Assembly: GCF_016920785.2 (NCBI RefSeq)
Contig: NW_024609857.1
Coordinates: 126,101,094-126,165,093 of the forward strand
From: Ixodes scapularis
Taxonomy: Eukaryota > Arthropoda > Arachnida > Ixodida > Ixodidae
DNA length: 64,000 bases
Reading direction: 5' to 3'
The first letter of the stretch is position 1; every line of letters begins with the position of its first letter. This document shows, one piece after another, positions 47,257 to 55,772 of the stretch. Both the position numbers and the translations under genes were made by a program. Under the pieces are notes generated by a model, which saw only the letters and a program-made list of their open reading frames with translations, searched no databases and had not been told where the DNA came from.

Positions 47257-48291
47257 ATGGCTTCAGGTGTGGAATGCGCTAAGTGCAGCAAAGAAATTCG
47301 GAACGATGGCAAACACCTGATTTGTGCGACCTGCAAGAACACTTTCCATCTTACTAAAAACTGTGCAGGCGTTTCTGAATCAACGTTTACCGCCATGAGT
47401 CAAGTGAAGAGAGACAATTGGATCTGCAGGTCTTGTCGCAATAATGAGAGCCTCTCAGTTCCAAGTCCAGCGCATTCCAGTGCACCAAATCCATCAAAGG
47501 AAACTGGCTCCTTAAGGGGAGAACTAGCATCCATGAACGCAAAACTTGAAGCGTTACTCTCCCTGAAACAGAGCGTCGACGCCTTGGAAGTGCTCCCCGC
47601 CAAGCTTGACGAACTCCTCGCCCTGGGGCCTATTGTTGAGTGCCTCCAGACGACAGTGAAAGATGTCCAAACATCGATTGCTGACTTCTCTGCAAAATAT
47701 AACTCTCTTTTAACGCTAGCAACATCAAATAATCAAACGGTGAAAGCCCTCCAGGCCGAGGTCTCGGATCTCCAAGCCAAGGTACAGTCCCAAGCAACAG
47801 AGATCCTAAAAATTCGTACTGAGCAAAATGACAGCGAACAGTACTCGCGTCTTGCTAACATGGAACTGCACGGGCTGCCGACCTCTCCGGGAGAAAATCT
47901 CGTAGCGTCTATAGCCGAGCTCGCGAGTAAGCTGTCTATTGCTAAGACATTCCAGTGTTCTGATATTCAGGAAGTACATCGCTTGCCAGGCAGGCGGGAC
48001 GGGATTGCACCAGTCCTAATCCGATTCTCTTCAGTCAGTCTGAAGGAAGCCTGGATGGCTGAGCGTGGTGCCCTTCGTTTGCTGAGTCAAACAGGGGGCA
48101 TCCCACGGCTTTACTTCAATGATAACCTGACCCGAGCGAACAAGGAGCTGTTTTGGCTAGCAAGACAGAAAGGCAAGGCTCAGGGCTACAAATTCGTATG
48201 GGTGAAAAGGGGAAAAATATTTGCCAAGAAGAGTGAGGGTTCTGACCTCATTCGTGTCAACCAGATAACGGACATTGACAGCATTGTATAG
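47257..48291 (+). CDS. ORF1 of element C: PHD finger, coiled coil, FP25K-like domain
   Basis: 344 residues, intact. The C4HC3 finger (Cys7, 10, 23, 26, His31, Cys36, 57, 60) has exactly the spacing of element A. The coiled coil covers about residues 85-190. The C-terminal part has NMELHGLP, VHRLPGRRDG, LYFNDNLTRANKELFW and KFVWVKRGKIFAKK. By analogy with other PHD-type ORF1 proteins it binds the element RNA as a multimer and forms the RNP with ORF2. I prefer ATG 47257 over any upstream start because it reproduces the finger position seen in A. The stop is only 7 nt from the ORF2 ATG. Confidence 0.88.
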   Translation: MASGVECAKCSKEIRNDGKHLICATCKNTFHLTKNCAGVSESTFTAMSQVKRDNWICRSCRNNESLSVPSPAHSSAPNPSKETGSLRGELASMNAKLEALLSLKQSVDALEVLPAKLDELLALGPIVECLQTTVKDVQTSIADFSAKYNSLLTLATSNNQTVKALQAEVSDLQAKVQSQATEILKIRTEQNDSEQYSRLANMELHGLPTSPGENLVASIAELASKLSIAKTFQCSDIQEVHRLPGRRDGIAPVLIRFSSVSLKEAWMAERGALRLLSQTGGIPRLYFNDNLTRANKELFWLARQKGKAQGYKFVWVKRGKIFAKKSEGSDLIRVNQITDIDSIV

Positions 48292-48298
48292 GCCCCCA

Positions 48299-51160
48299 AT
48301 GAATTTTGCTCGAGTGTCAGATTTTCACAGACTTCGTAATTTTTTTGAAGATTCTCTAGACTCATCCTGCACAGTAGTTCATGTTAATATCAGGAGCCTT
48401 CGAAAACATTGGAATGAATTCAAAGTAATATGTAGTGATATCAACACTTCAGTTGACGTTTTTGTTCTCTCCGAAATTAATATTGCAGCAGAAATGACAA
48501 GTCAGTTTTCTATGCCAAACTATAACAGTACGTTTACCACTCGGCCATGTGGCAGAGGGGGTGGGATTGCAGTCTATGTTCGTGACAACTGGTCCATCAA
48601 TAACCTAACGGTTACGTTCAATCACGCCGAATGTATTGCGCTCAATATCACAAATGAACTTAACTCTATATGTTTTTTAGCAATATATAGGCCTCCATCA
48701 GAACACGTACGCGATTTTTTGGATGAACTAGATGGTGCTCTTCGGCAGTTGTCCACTTACGATCAATTATGCATCCTCGGCGATTTTAACATCGACATTT
48801 TGACCCCCTCAAAGCCTTCAGTATGCACTTACCTCAACACTCTCTCTGGTAACGGGATTAGCAGCTTGATAAATGCTCCGACCCGTGAAGAAATTCTCTC
48901 GGGTCGGTTGGTCGTCTCATGTATAGACCATATCAATCTCCGAACTTGTTCACAAAGAGTCCAGTCAGCAATTATCACACAGAAGCTTGCAGATCATTAC
49001 TTTATTTCATGTCGGTGGTCCAATGTTAACCCTTCCCCGCAAAATAGCTTACTGGGCACTAGAACATCTGTTATTGACACCGCTAAATTTGATCGTCTTG
49101 TTTCTTCTTTCGACTGGAATGGGTTTCTTCAATCAGTTAGTTCCACGGACATATACCAAAAGTTCGCTCATGTCATTAATATGTTTTACGTTTCCTCAAG
49201 AAAAGAAATCTGCGTTAAAAGACGTCGGCCTAATCACTACTGGTTGAATGCAGACATTTTGGCGGCAATAGCGGAAAAGAATAACTTGTGGGCTCGATAT
49301 AGGCGTTCGCCTAGTAATACTGTACTTAAATCGAACTATCAAATTTGCAGAAACATGGTAAATGCTATGATTCGCTCGGCAAAGCGAAAGTATTTTCATA
49401 AAAAATTTTCAGAGTCTCGCTCGAACATGACACAGACTTGGATTCTCGTCAATGAGTTTCGTGGCAACCCTTCTACAAGTTCTGTTGATAACGTTTTGAA
49501 AAAAAACTTCGGTCCAAATCTTTCAACTGTTGTAAGAGATTTCAACAGTTTTTTTGCGACCTTTTCTGGTAAAAGCAGAGATTCTTCCATCACTTTCAAC
49601 AATGTCGTCGCAGCTTCTGCTTTTCTTCCACCACTCAATGATGTCGACCTGCACTCGTTACTGTTTAGTTTCAAGTCTTCCAAATCTCCAGGCATTGACG
49701 GCATCCGAGTTTCCGATCTCCGCAGAAATTATGAGGTTATCAAGCATGTATTGCTTCATATGCTGAATGGCTTTATTGAGAGTTGCGTTCTTCCAGATGA
49801 ACTAAAAACTGCTATTGTAAGGCCCTTATACAAAGGAGGTGGAGCGAATAAGACTGAAAATTACCGCCCAATTTCTATATTACCAATTATTGTTCAAATC
49901 CTAGAAAAACACGTATTCCAAGTTATGTCATCCTTTCTAGACGTGCATAATGTTCTCTCACCTAGTCAGTTTGGTTTTATTCGGGGAAAAGGTACTCAAC
50001 CTCTGCTGGAAGACTTTTCTGATTTACTCTTTTCCGGTTTTGAAAGAAATCTTGTAAGCTGTGCCCTTTTTTTAGACGTATCGAAGGCGTTTGATACGGT
50101 CAGCCATTCAGTCCTCTTGAGAAAGCTGCATAGCTACGGCTTTCGTGGCCCGTTTTTTTCTTTTCTGTCCAATTACCTTTTAAATCGCTCACAGCTTGTA
50201 ATTGCAGCTGAGTCCCGCAGTCCGCGAACAATGCTAAGAGCAGGGGTACCCCAGGGCTCAATTTTGTCTCCACTTCTATTTAATCTGTTCGTTAATGATA
50301 TTTCAACATCTCTCTCTGAAGCCAAGCTTTATCAATATGCGGATGATACCGTAATAGTCACTCGACATCTTAATTTTGAAAATGCCGCCCGCTCACTACA
50401 GTGTGCTGCGACTACAGTCATGGACTGGTTTCAGCGAAACCTTATGGATGTTAACGTAAATAAGACTAAACTTATCTGTTTCCATAATCCCCTTAAATAC
50501 GTGCGTCTGGATTTCCCTTTTGTTTTACATCACTCAAAATGTGTATCATGCAAGTGTGTTTCATTGGAATATGTTGAATCTGTCAAGTACCTTGGAATTT
50601 TATTTGACTGCGGCCTCACTTGGAATGCTCAATTCGTGTCACTTTGTGCAAAGCTAAGGAGTGTAAGTTGTCTTTTATATAACACCAAATCGCTTATGCC
50701 GTTTTCTGTACGTAAAATAATCGCCCACACACTGGCATATAGCGTGTTAAGGTATGGGATTACAGTGTTTGGGAACTGTTCTACCCAGTGGCATGGTAAA
50801 ATAGATAGCATTTTAAAAAATATTTTGAAAAGTGTATCTTACGGCTTGCAAATACCTGACGACAGTGACCTGTTTAATTTCCTGCAATTCCCATGTCTCA
50901 GAAGTCTTTTTACTCGAACTGTTGTCCAACGTTACTTCTGGTCTGATGATTTCAAGAGAAAAAACGTACCTACTCGTTCCCTTCGTTTTCAAGAAACATT
51001 TAAAGTCCCTTTTGTTCGTACTCGATATGGTAAGAATACGCGCGAATATTATGTGCCTGAGACATTTAACAATTTGCACTCTGAAATTCTGCAGGCTAAT
51101 TCTTTGAGCCAGCTGAAGAAAAGTATGAAAGTTCATCTTTCTGGAGGAGAGATTACATAA
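48299..51160 (+). CDS. ORF2 of element C: APE endonuclease and reverse transcriptase
   Basis: 953 residues, uninterrupted. The endonuclease (about residues 20-235) has VVHVNIRSLRKHW, LSEIN, IYRPPSE, LGDFNID (Asp162, Asn164), SCIDHINLR and KLADHYF. The RT has KSPGIDGI, NYRPISILP, GFIRGKGT, LFLDVSKAFDTVSH (catalytic Asp593), GVPQGSILSPLLFNLFVND and YADD (680-683). An HxxxCxxCxC motif (His745; 50531-50557) precedes VKYLGILFD. The endonuclease nicks the target and the RT primes on the nick. The ATG lies 7 nt after the ORF1 stop, suggesting termination-reinitiation. All catalytic residues I can check are present. Confidence 0.92.
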   Translation: MNFARVSDFHRLRNFFEDSLDSSCTVVHVNIRSLRKHWNEFKVICSDINTSVDVFVLSEINIAAEMTSQFSMPNYNSTFTTRPCGRGGGIAVYVRDNWSINNLTVTFNHAECIALNITNELNSICFLAIYRPPSEHVRDFLDELDGALRQLSTYDQLCILGDFNIDILTPSKPSVCTYLNTLSGNGISSLINAPTREEILSGRLVVSCIDHINLRTCSQRVQSAIITQKLADHYFISCRWSNVNPSPQNSLLGTRTSVIDTAKFDRLVSSFDWNGFLQSVSSTDIYQKFAHVINMFYVSSRKEICVKRRRPNHYWLNADILAAIAEKNNLWARYRRSPSNTVLKSNYQICRNMVNAMIRSAKRKYFHKKFSESRSNMTQTWILVNEFRGNPSTSSVDNVLKKNFGPNLSTVVRDFNSFFATFSGKSRDSSITFNNVVAASAFLPPLNDVDLHSLLFSFKSSKSPGIDGIRVSDLRRNYEVIKHVLLHMLNGFIESCVLPDELKTAIVRPLYKGGGANKTENYRPISILPIIVQILEKHVFQVMSSFLDVHNVLSPSQFGFIRGKGTQPLLEDFSDLLFSGFERNLVSCALFLDVSKAFDTVSHSVLLRKLHSYGFRGPFFSFLSNYLLNRSQLVIAAESRSPRTMLRAGVPQGSILSPLLFNLFVNDISTSLSEAKLYQYADDTVIVTRHLNFENAARSLQCAATTVMDWFQRNLMDVNVNKTKLICFHNPLKYVRLDFPFVLHHSKCVSCKCVSLEYVESVKYLGILFDCGLTWNAQFVSLCAKLRSVSCLLYNTKSLMPFSVRKIIAHTLAYSVLRYGITVFGNCSTQWHGKIDSILKNILKSVSYGLQIPDDSDLFNFLQFPCLRSLFTRTVVQRYFWSDDFKRKNVPTRSLRFQETFKVPFVRTRYGKNTREYYVPETFNNLHSEILQANSLSQLKKSMKVHLSGGEIT

Positions 51161-51478
51161 TGCTTATATTTAGTTGCGTATGTATTTGTGTACATATTAT
51201 TCATGTTTTGTGCACTCCTAACTGCTTTATTCTTGTTTTTCACGTCCACGTTGCTTTATTCTTGCGAATTTTTGTACTGACTTTGTTCTTGGTCGTTTCA
51301 CAATTGTGTCTATATTTACTACGTTTGCATTTGTGTATATATTAGTCATCCTGTCTTGTGCACTCCTAACTGCTTTATGATCGTTTTCTTTCCCGTTTTC
51401 TGCTTTCTTTGTGCTAATTTTTTACTAACTGTGTTCTTGGACATTCAACCTCTCTCTTTCTTTTTTCATTTTTTTTTT

Positions 51479-51517
51479 GGGCGGCGTCACACAAGCCACC
51501 GTTGGCTTTGATTGCCC
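51479..51517 (+). promoter_or_regulatory. 3' UTR hairpin of element C
   Basis: GGGC/GCCC outer pairs and AAGCC/GGCTT inner pairs enclose the ACCGTT loop. It matches the other hairpins in position and shape; the middle stem is weaker here. Confidence 0.7.
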
Positions 51518-51558
51518 CCGCATTCCTGTATGAATTTATGAATGTTCCTGAATACAAA

Positions 51559-51586
51559 TTTATTATTATTATTATTATTATTATTT
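51559..51586 (+). repeat. (ATT)n tail of C, entered by E
   Basis: About 28 bp of TTA repeat. It reads as Leu codons in the frame that joins C's 3' UTR to E's truncated ORF1. Confidence 0.95.
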
Positions 51587-52426
51587 GCAGGAAGCGCGGG
51601 CGCGAATGCAGGAAGCGTGGGCGCGAATTCGCAGAGTGAATCTGCGTCTTTTTCCTCGCAGTTAGCAGAGGTTAACAACAAATTAGACCTGCTTCTTTCT
51701 CTCAAGAGCAGTGTCGACACGCTACTTCAGCTTCCAGCAAAAGTCGAGGAGCTCCTAGCCGTCAAATCCGCTGTAGACACCATGGAAAGGTCCATAGCTG
51801 AGGTGTTGGAATCAATTGCTTTTCACTCAGCTCAGTATGACTCTCTTTTAAAGAAAGTGTCTGAGAATGAGGCCACTGTGGCTGAGCTGCAAACTGAGGT
51901 TGGGTCTTTAAAATCCACTTTGTCGGCCCAGTCACAGGAGATTCAGCTCCTTCGTGCTGAGCTCAATAACTCCGAGCAATTTAGTCGGCAGTCTAATTTA
52001 GAGATTCATGGGTTTCCATGCAGCCCTAAAGAAGACCTTCCATCCATATTAGGTGGCATAGCCCAGAAGATCGGCATACAAGATTTTCAGACCTCGCAAA
52101 TTGATACCGTCCATCGCCTGCCCTCTACTCGAGGAGCCACCCTGGTTATTATGGTGAGGTTTCGGGCAGTGCAGACCAGAGAACGCTGGTTAAGCTCTCG
52201 TCGTTTACTGGGTCCTCTTGCACGTGAGAAAGAACTGCCAAGACTATTCTTTAACGAGAACCTCACCCATGCGAACAGGGAGCTTTTCTGGAGGGCAAGG
52301 TCGAGGGGAAACGAAAAGCAATATAAATATGTCTGGGTGAAAAATGCGAAGATTTATGCAAAAAAGACACAAAGTTCTACAGTCATTCGCATTAATTCTG
52401 TGAGTGATTTGGAACTGATTGTCTAA
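51587..52426 (+). pseudogene. ORF1 of element E, lacking the PHD finger
   Basis: The coiled coil (NKLDLLLSLKSSVDTLLQLP) and FP25K-like C-terminus (NLEIHGFP, VHRLPSTRG, LFFNENLTHANRELFW, KYVWVKNAKIYAKK) are intact, but the N-terminal zinc finger is lost by 5' truncation. A frame starting at ATG 51542 in C's 3' UTR runs through the (TTA)n tract and fuses MFLNTN plus eight Leu to this fragment, giving a 294-residue chimeric frame. The stop is 5 nt before the ORF2 ATG. Confidence 0.82.
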
Positions 52427-52431
52427 CGGAT

Positions 52432-55308
52432 ATGACCTCATCGTTTTCTAATTTCCAAGACTTTAACTCGCTTCTTGCGGATTTCGACTTGTCTTCAGTT
52501 AATGCACTTACCCTTGTTCACATTAATATTCGAAGTGCTCGGAAATACTGGGACCAGTTTTGTGTTACTGTGAATTTTTTTAAATCCCTAGTGGATGTTT
52601 GGGTCTTAACGGAGACAAATTTACCAAAAGATTTAATTAGTCAATTTTCACTGCCTGGTTACAGAGAATTTATTTTCGTCCGTCCTTGCAGGACAGGAGG
52701 TGGTATTTCAATATTTGTCAAAGATTCGTGGGAAGCTTTGAAACTGAATTTTACATTTAATCATGCGGAATGTTTAGCCCTGAATATTTTTAACTCAAGA
52801 TATTCCTTAACGATTGTCGCCTGCTACCGTCCCCCATCTGAACGCGTCTCCTTATTCCTGGAAGAATTGAGAGCATGTCTGACTGGCTTGCAGGCCACTG
52901 AACATATATGTCTGCTTGGAGACTTTAATATTGACACTCTAAATCCTACAAAGGCTGTTGTGTGCGACTATCTCAATATACTTGCTGAATTTGGCCTTGT
53001 AAATTCTATCCAAGCCCCTACCAGGGAGGAACATTTCAATGGTAGCTTTGTCACTTCCTGTCTAGATCACATTAATGTACGTGCCCACGGCGTTTCAGTT
53101 AAATCTGCAGTTGTCTCACAAAAACTCGCGGACCACTACTTCACGGCTTGTCAACTGCTCTCAAAGGATTCTGTCAAAACCACCTGTTCTAAAAAGAGAC
53201 AAGTAAAAATTTTTGATCGCAAAGCGTTTGACAAATTAATCGCATCATATGACTGGGACAACTTCTTGCGGTATTTTAGTCAACAGGAGATTTATTCAAA
53301 GTTCATTCAGCTATGGAGAACTTTTACTGACTGCAGTACAAAAGTAATTATCGTTAAAAAGCGTCGACCTGAACTCGCGTGGCTGAATGATGACATTATT
53401 GCCGCAATCAAATATAAAGAACTTTTGTGGACGCGCAGTCGACAGTCACCGAAGAACGAGGAATTGCGTATTAAATTTAAAATTGAACGCAATAGAGTAA
53501 CCGCTATGATCAAATCAGCGAAGCGTATCTATGTCAAAGCAAAGTAAGTTGAATCCCGCTTTGACACCCGGGTAACTTGGTCTCTTGTCAACGAACTCCG
53601 TGATGGTCCCCGTGCTAGACGTTCAGTTGACGAAACCGTGGAAAAGTATTTCCCATATAGTCCTCTCTCTGCAGCCAATGCCTTCAACACCTATTTCGGA
53701 AAGACCTCAAGCATATCGCGCGATAATAAAGTAGATCTCTCGCTCTCAATTATTCCAAATGTATCGTCCGCTTTCCTTCCTGAAATAACTGAGCAAGCGC
53801 TACAAACTATGTTGTTCAGCTTTAAACCTCGTTCGTCTCCTGGAATTGATGGTGTACGAATGTCCGACCTGTGTAGAAATTACAACTCACTAAAAGATAT
53901 ACTTCTACGGATGTTGAACGGTTTTATAGCTTCAGGCATAATTCCAGACGACCTTAAAATAGCCATTGTAAAGCCTTTATTTAAAAGTGGAGATCACGGT
54001 AAGGTCGAATGCTATCGCCCTATCTCGATCTTGCCTTCAATAGCGAAGATTTTGGAGAAACATATTTTTATAACAATGACTGATTTTATGGATAAATTTA
54101 ATCTTTTTTCCCCACAGCAGTATGGTTTCGTTATTGGAAAAGGCACACAACCTCTTCTTGAGGACTTCTCTGATCTGTTGAACACTGCCTTTGAAAATAA
54201 TCTTGTTACGTGTGCGCTTTTCTTAGATGTTTCGAAAGCTTTCGACTCTGTGTCACACAAATTTCTTTTGAAAAAACTCCTTAGCTTAGGATTCAGGGGT
54301 CCATTCTATTCCCTGCTTAAAAACCTTCTGTCAAACCGAACACAACTAGTTTCGATATCTGGACAATACAGTGCTAAAATATCTTTGAAATCTGGCGTAC
54401 CTCAGGGGTCTGTGCTCTCGCCTCTTCTTTTTAATATTTATGTCAACGACCTTTCTCAGGTAGTGAAATACAGTAAGATATTTCAATATGCAGACGATAC
54501 TGTTCTAGTATCAAGTCATTTACATTATAGTAAGGCAGTAGAATTACTGCAGTTTGATTCAATTAAGATCATGGATTGGTTTTCGAGAAATCTCATTAGC
54601 GTCAACACGAAAAAAACGCAACTAATGTGCTTTTGTAGTCCTCTTAAAAGAGTCATTTTAAACAAGCCAATACTTCTGCACGCTTCAGACTGTGCTTCTT
54701 GTGAGTGTGTGCCAGTAGATTACGTGAACACTACAAAATACTTAGGAATTTATTTTGACTCTGATTTATCGTGGAACTCCCATCTTTTCTACATCATGAA
54801 GAAGCTGCGAGCAGCATCCTGCACCCTCTACAATATAAGAACATTTATCCCCATGTCAACCCGAAGACTCATTGTGCACGCACTAGTTTATAGTGTGCTT
54901 CGATATGGAATTACCTTGTTCGGGCAATGCACAAACCTGTTAGAAACTAAAGTAAATTCTCTCTTAAAGGGCATCTTGCGTAGCGTGGCATATGGCTCCA
55001 ATATTCAAACATCCGACAACATCTTTGATGATCTCTCTTTACCATCCTTTCGAGCCCTATTTCTGCATACCGTTATACTCCGACATTACTGGGATAGTAC
55101 CTTTAAGGTTCCCAACGTGGTTTGTCGTGACCTTCGGAAAGTGGCACCTTATGCCACGCCGCGAATTAGTACTCATTTTGGGACATGCATTCGGAATTAC
55201 TATGTTCCAAACACCTTTAACAAACTCCCACCTGTGCTGAGTGACATTACTTCTCGTGGAAACTTAAAAAGAAAACTGAAGACTATGTGCTCGCCCATAG
55301 GAAAATAG
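52432..55308 (+). pseudogene. ORF2 of element E: endonuclease-RT with one nonsense codon
   Basis: The endonuclease shows LVHINIRS, LTETN, CYRPPSE, LGDFNID, LDHINVRA and KLADHYF. The RT shows SPGIDGV, YRPISILPS, GFVIGKGT, LFLDVSKAFDSVSH, GVPQGSVLSPLLFNIYVND and YADDTVLV. A single TAA at 53545-53547 lies in the linker between the domains; the frame continues unchanged (VESRFDTRVTWSLVNEL). HxxxCxxCxC is at 54679-54708. Apart from this stop the protein is about 958 codons and looks complete. Confidence 0.9.
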
Positions 55309-55499
55309 CGTCAACTTTCAAGACTTTTCGTAATGAGTTTGTACTGTGCAATTCGTCTTTAACGATATTTACCTTGTCGCGTCTCTGAATCTCTGTAACT
55401 TTTTTGTACTGTGTATTTTGGTTTTCTTTGTGTGTGTGTGTGTGTGTGGTTTTTTTTTTTTTTTTTCATTGTTATGCGTGCTTTTGTTGATATTTTGTT

Positions 55500-55538
55500 G
55501 GGATCAGTCCTACAAGTCTTTGGGACTTTGACGGTCCC
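55500..55538 (+). promoter_or_regulatory. 3' UTR hairpin of element E (covariant)
   Basis: The inner stem is AAGTC/GACTT where other elements have AAGCC/GGCTT, so both sides changed together. The outer stem GGGA/TCCC differs likewise. This is the strongest evidence that the RNA structure is selected. Confidence 0.8.
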
Positions 55539-55577
55539 GAAGTGATACTCTGAAGACGTTTAAGCACCTGCAATAAA

Positions 55578-55605
55578 TTTATTATTATTATTATTATTAT
55601 TATTA

Positions 55606-55702
<97 letters not shown>
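55578..55702 (+). repeat. (ATT)n tail of E, 125 bp
   Basis: The longest tract in the chain, interrupted once by TATATTA near 55604-55607. It is followed directly by the 5' end of D. Confidence 0.95.
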
Positions 55703-55772
55703 GACCCCCTTCTCTGGCCAGAAGGAAGCCTTTTTAAAGAATTCACTGGCCAGCTTACAGAGAGCCGCATCT

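Larger units (their letters stand above)
46721..51586 (+). mobile_element. Non-LTR element C: full length, both ORFs intact
   Basis: A 5' UTR of about 536 bp, ORF1, ORF2, a 3' UTR with hairpin and an (ATT)n tail. The 5' UTR is homologous to that of A, which supports a complete 5' end. No frameshift or stop interrupts either protein, so this is the best candidate in the window for a recently active element. Its 3' UTR contains two tandem diverged copies of a ~145-bp segment (starting about 51167 and 51311; GTGCACTCCTAACTGC occurs in both). Confidence 0.9.
51587..55702 (+). mobile_element. Non-LTR element E (5' truncated, ATT tail)
   Basis: It starts inside ORF1 after the PHD finger and keeps the rest of ORF1, ORF2 with one nonsense codon, a 3' UTR with a covarying hairpin, and a long (ATT)n tail (55578-55702). 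It is clearly diverged from A, C and F. Confidence 0.87.
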
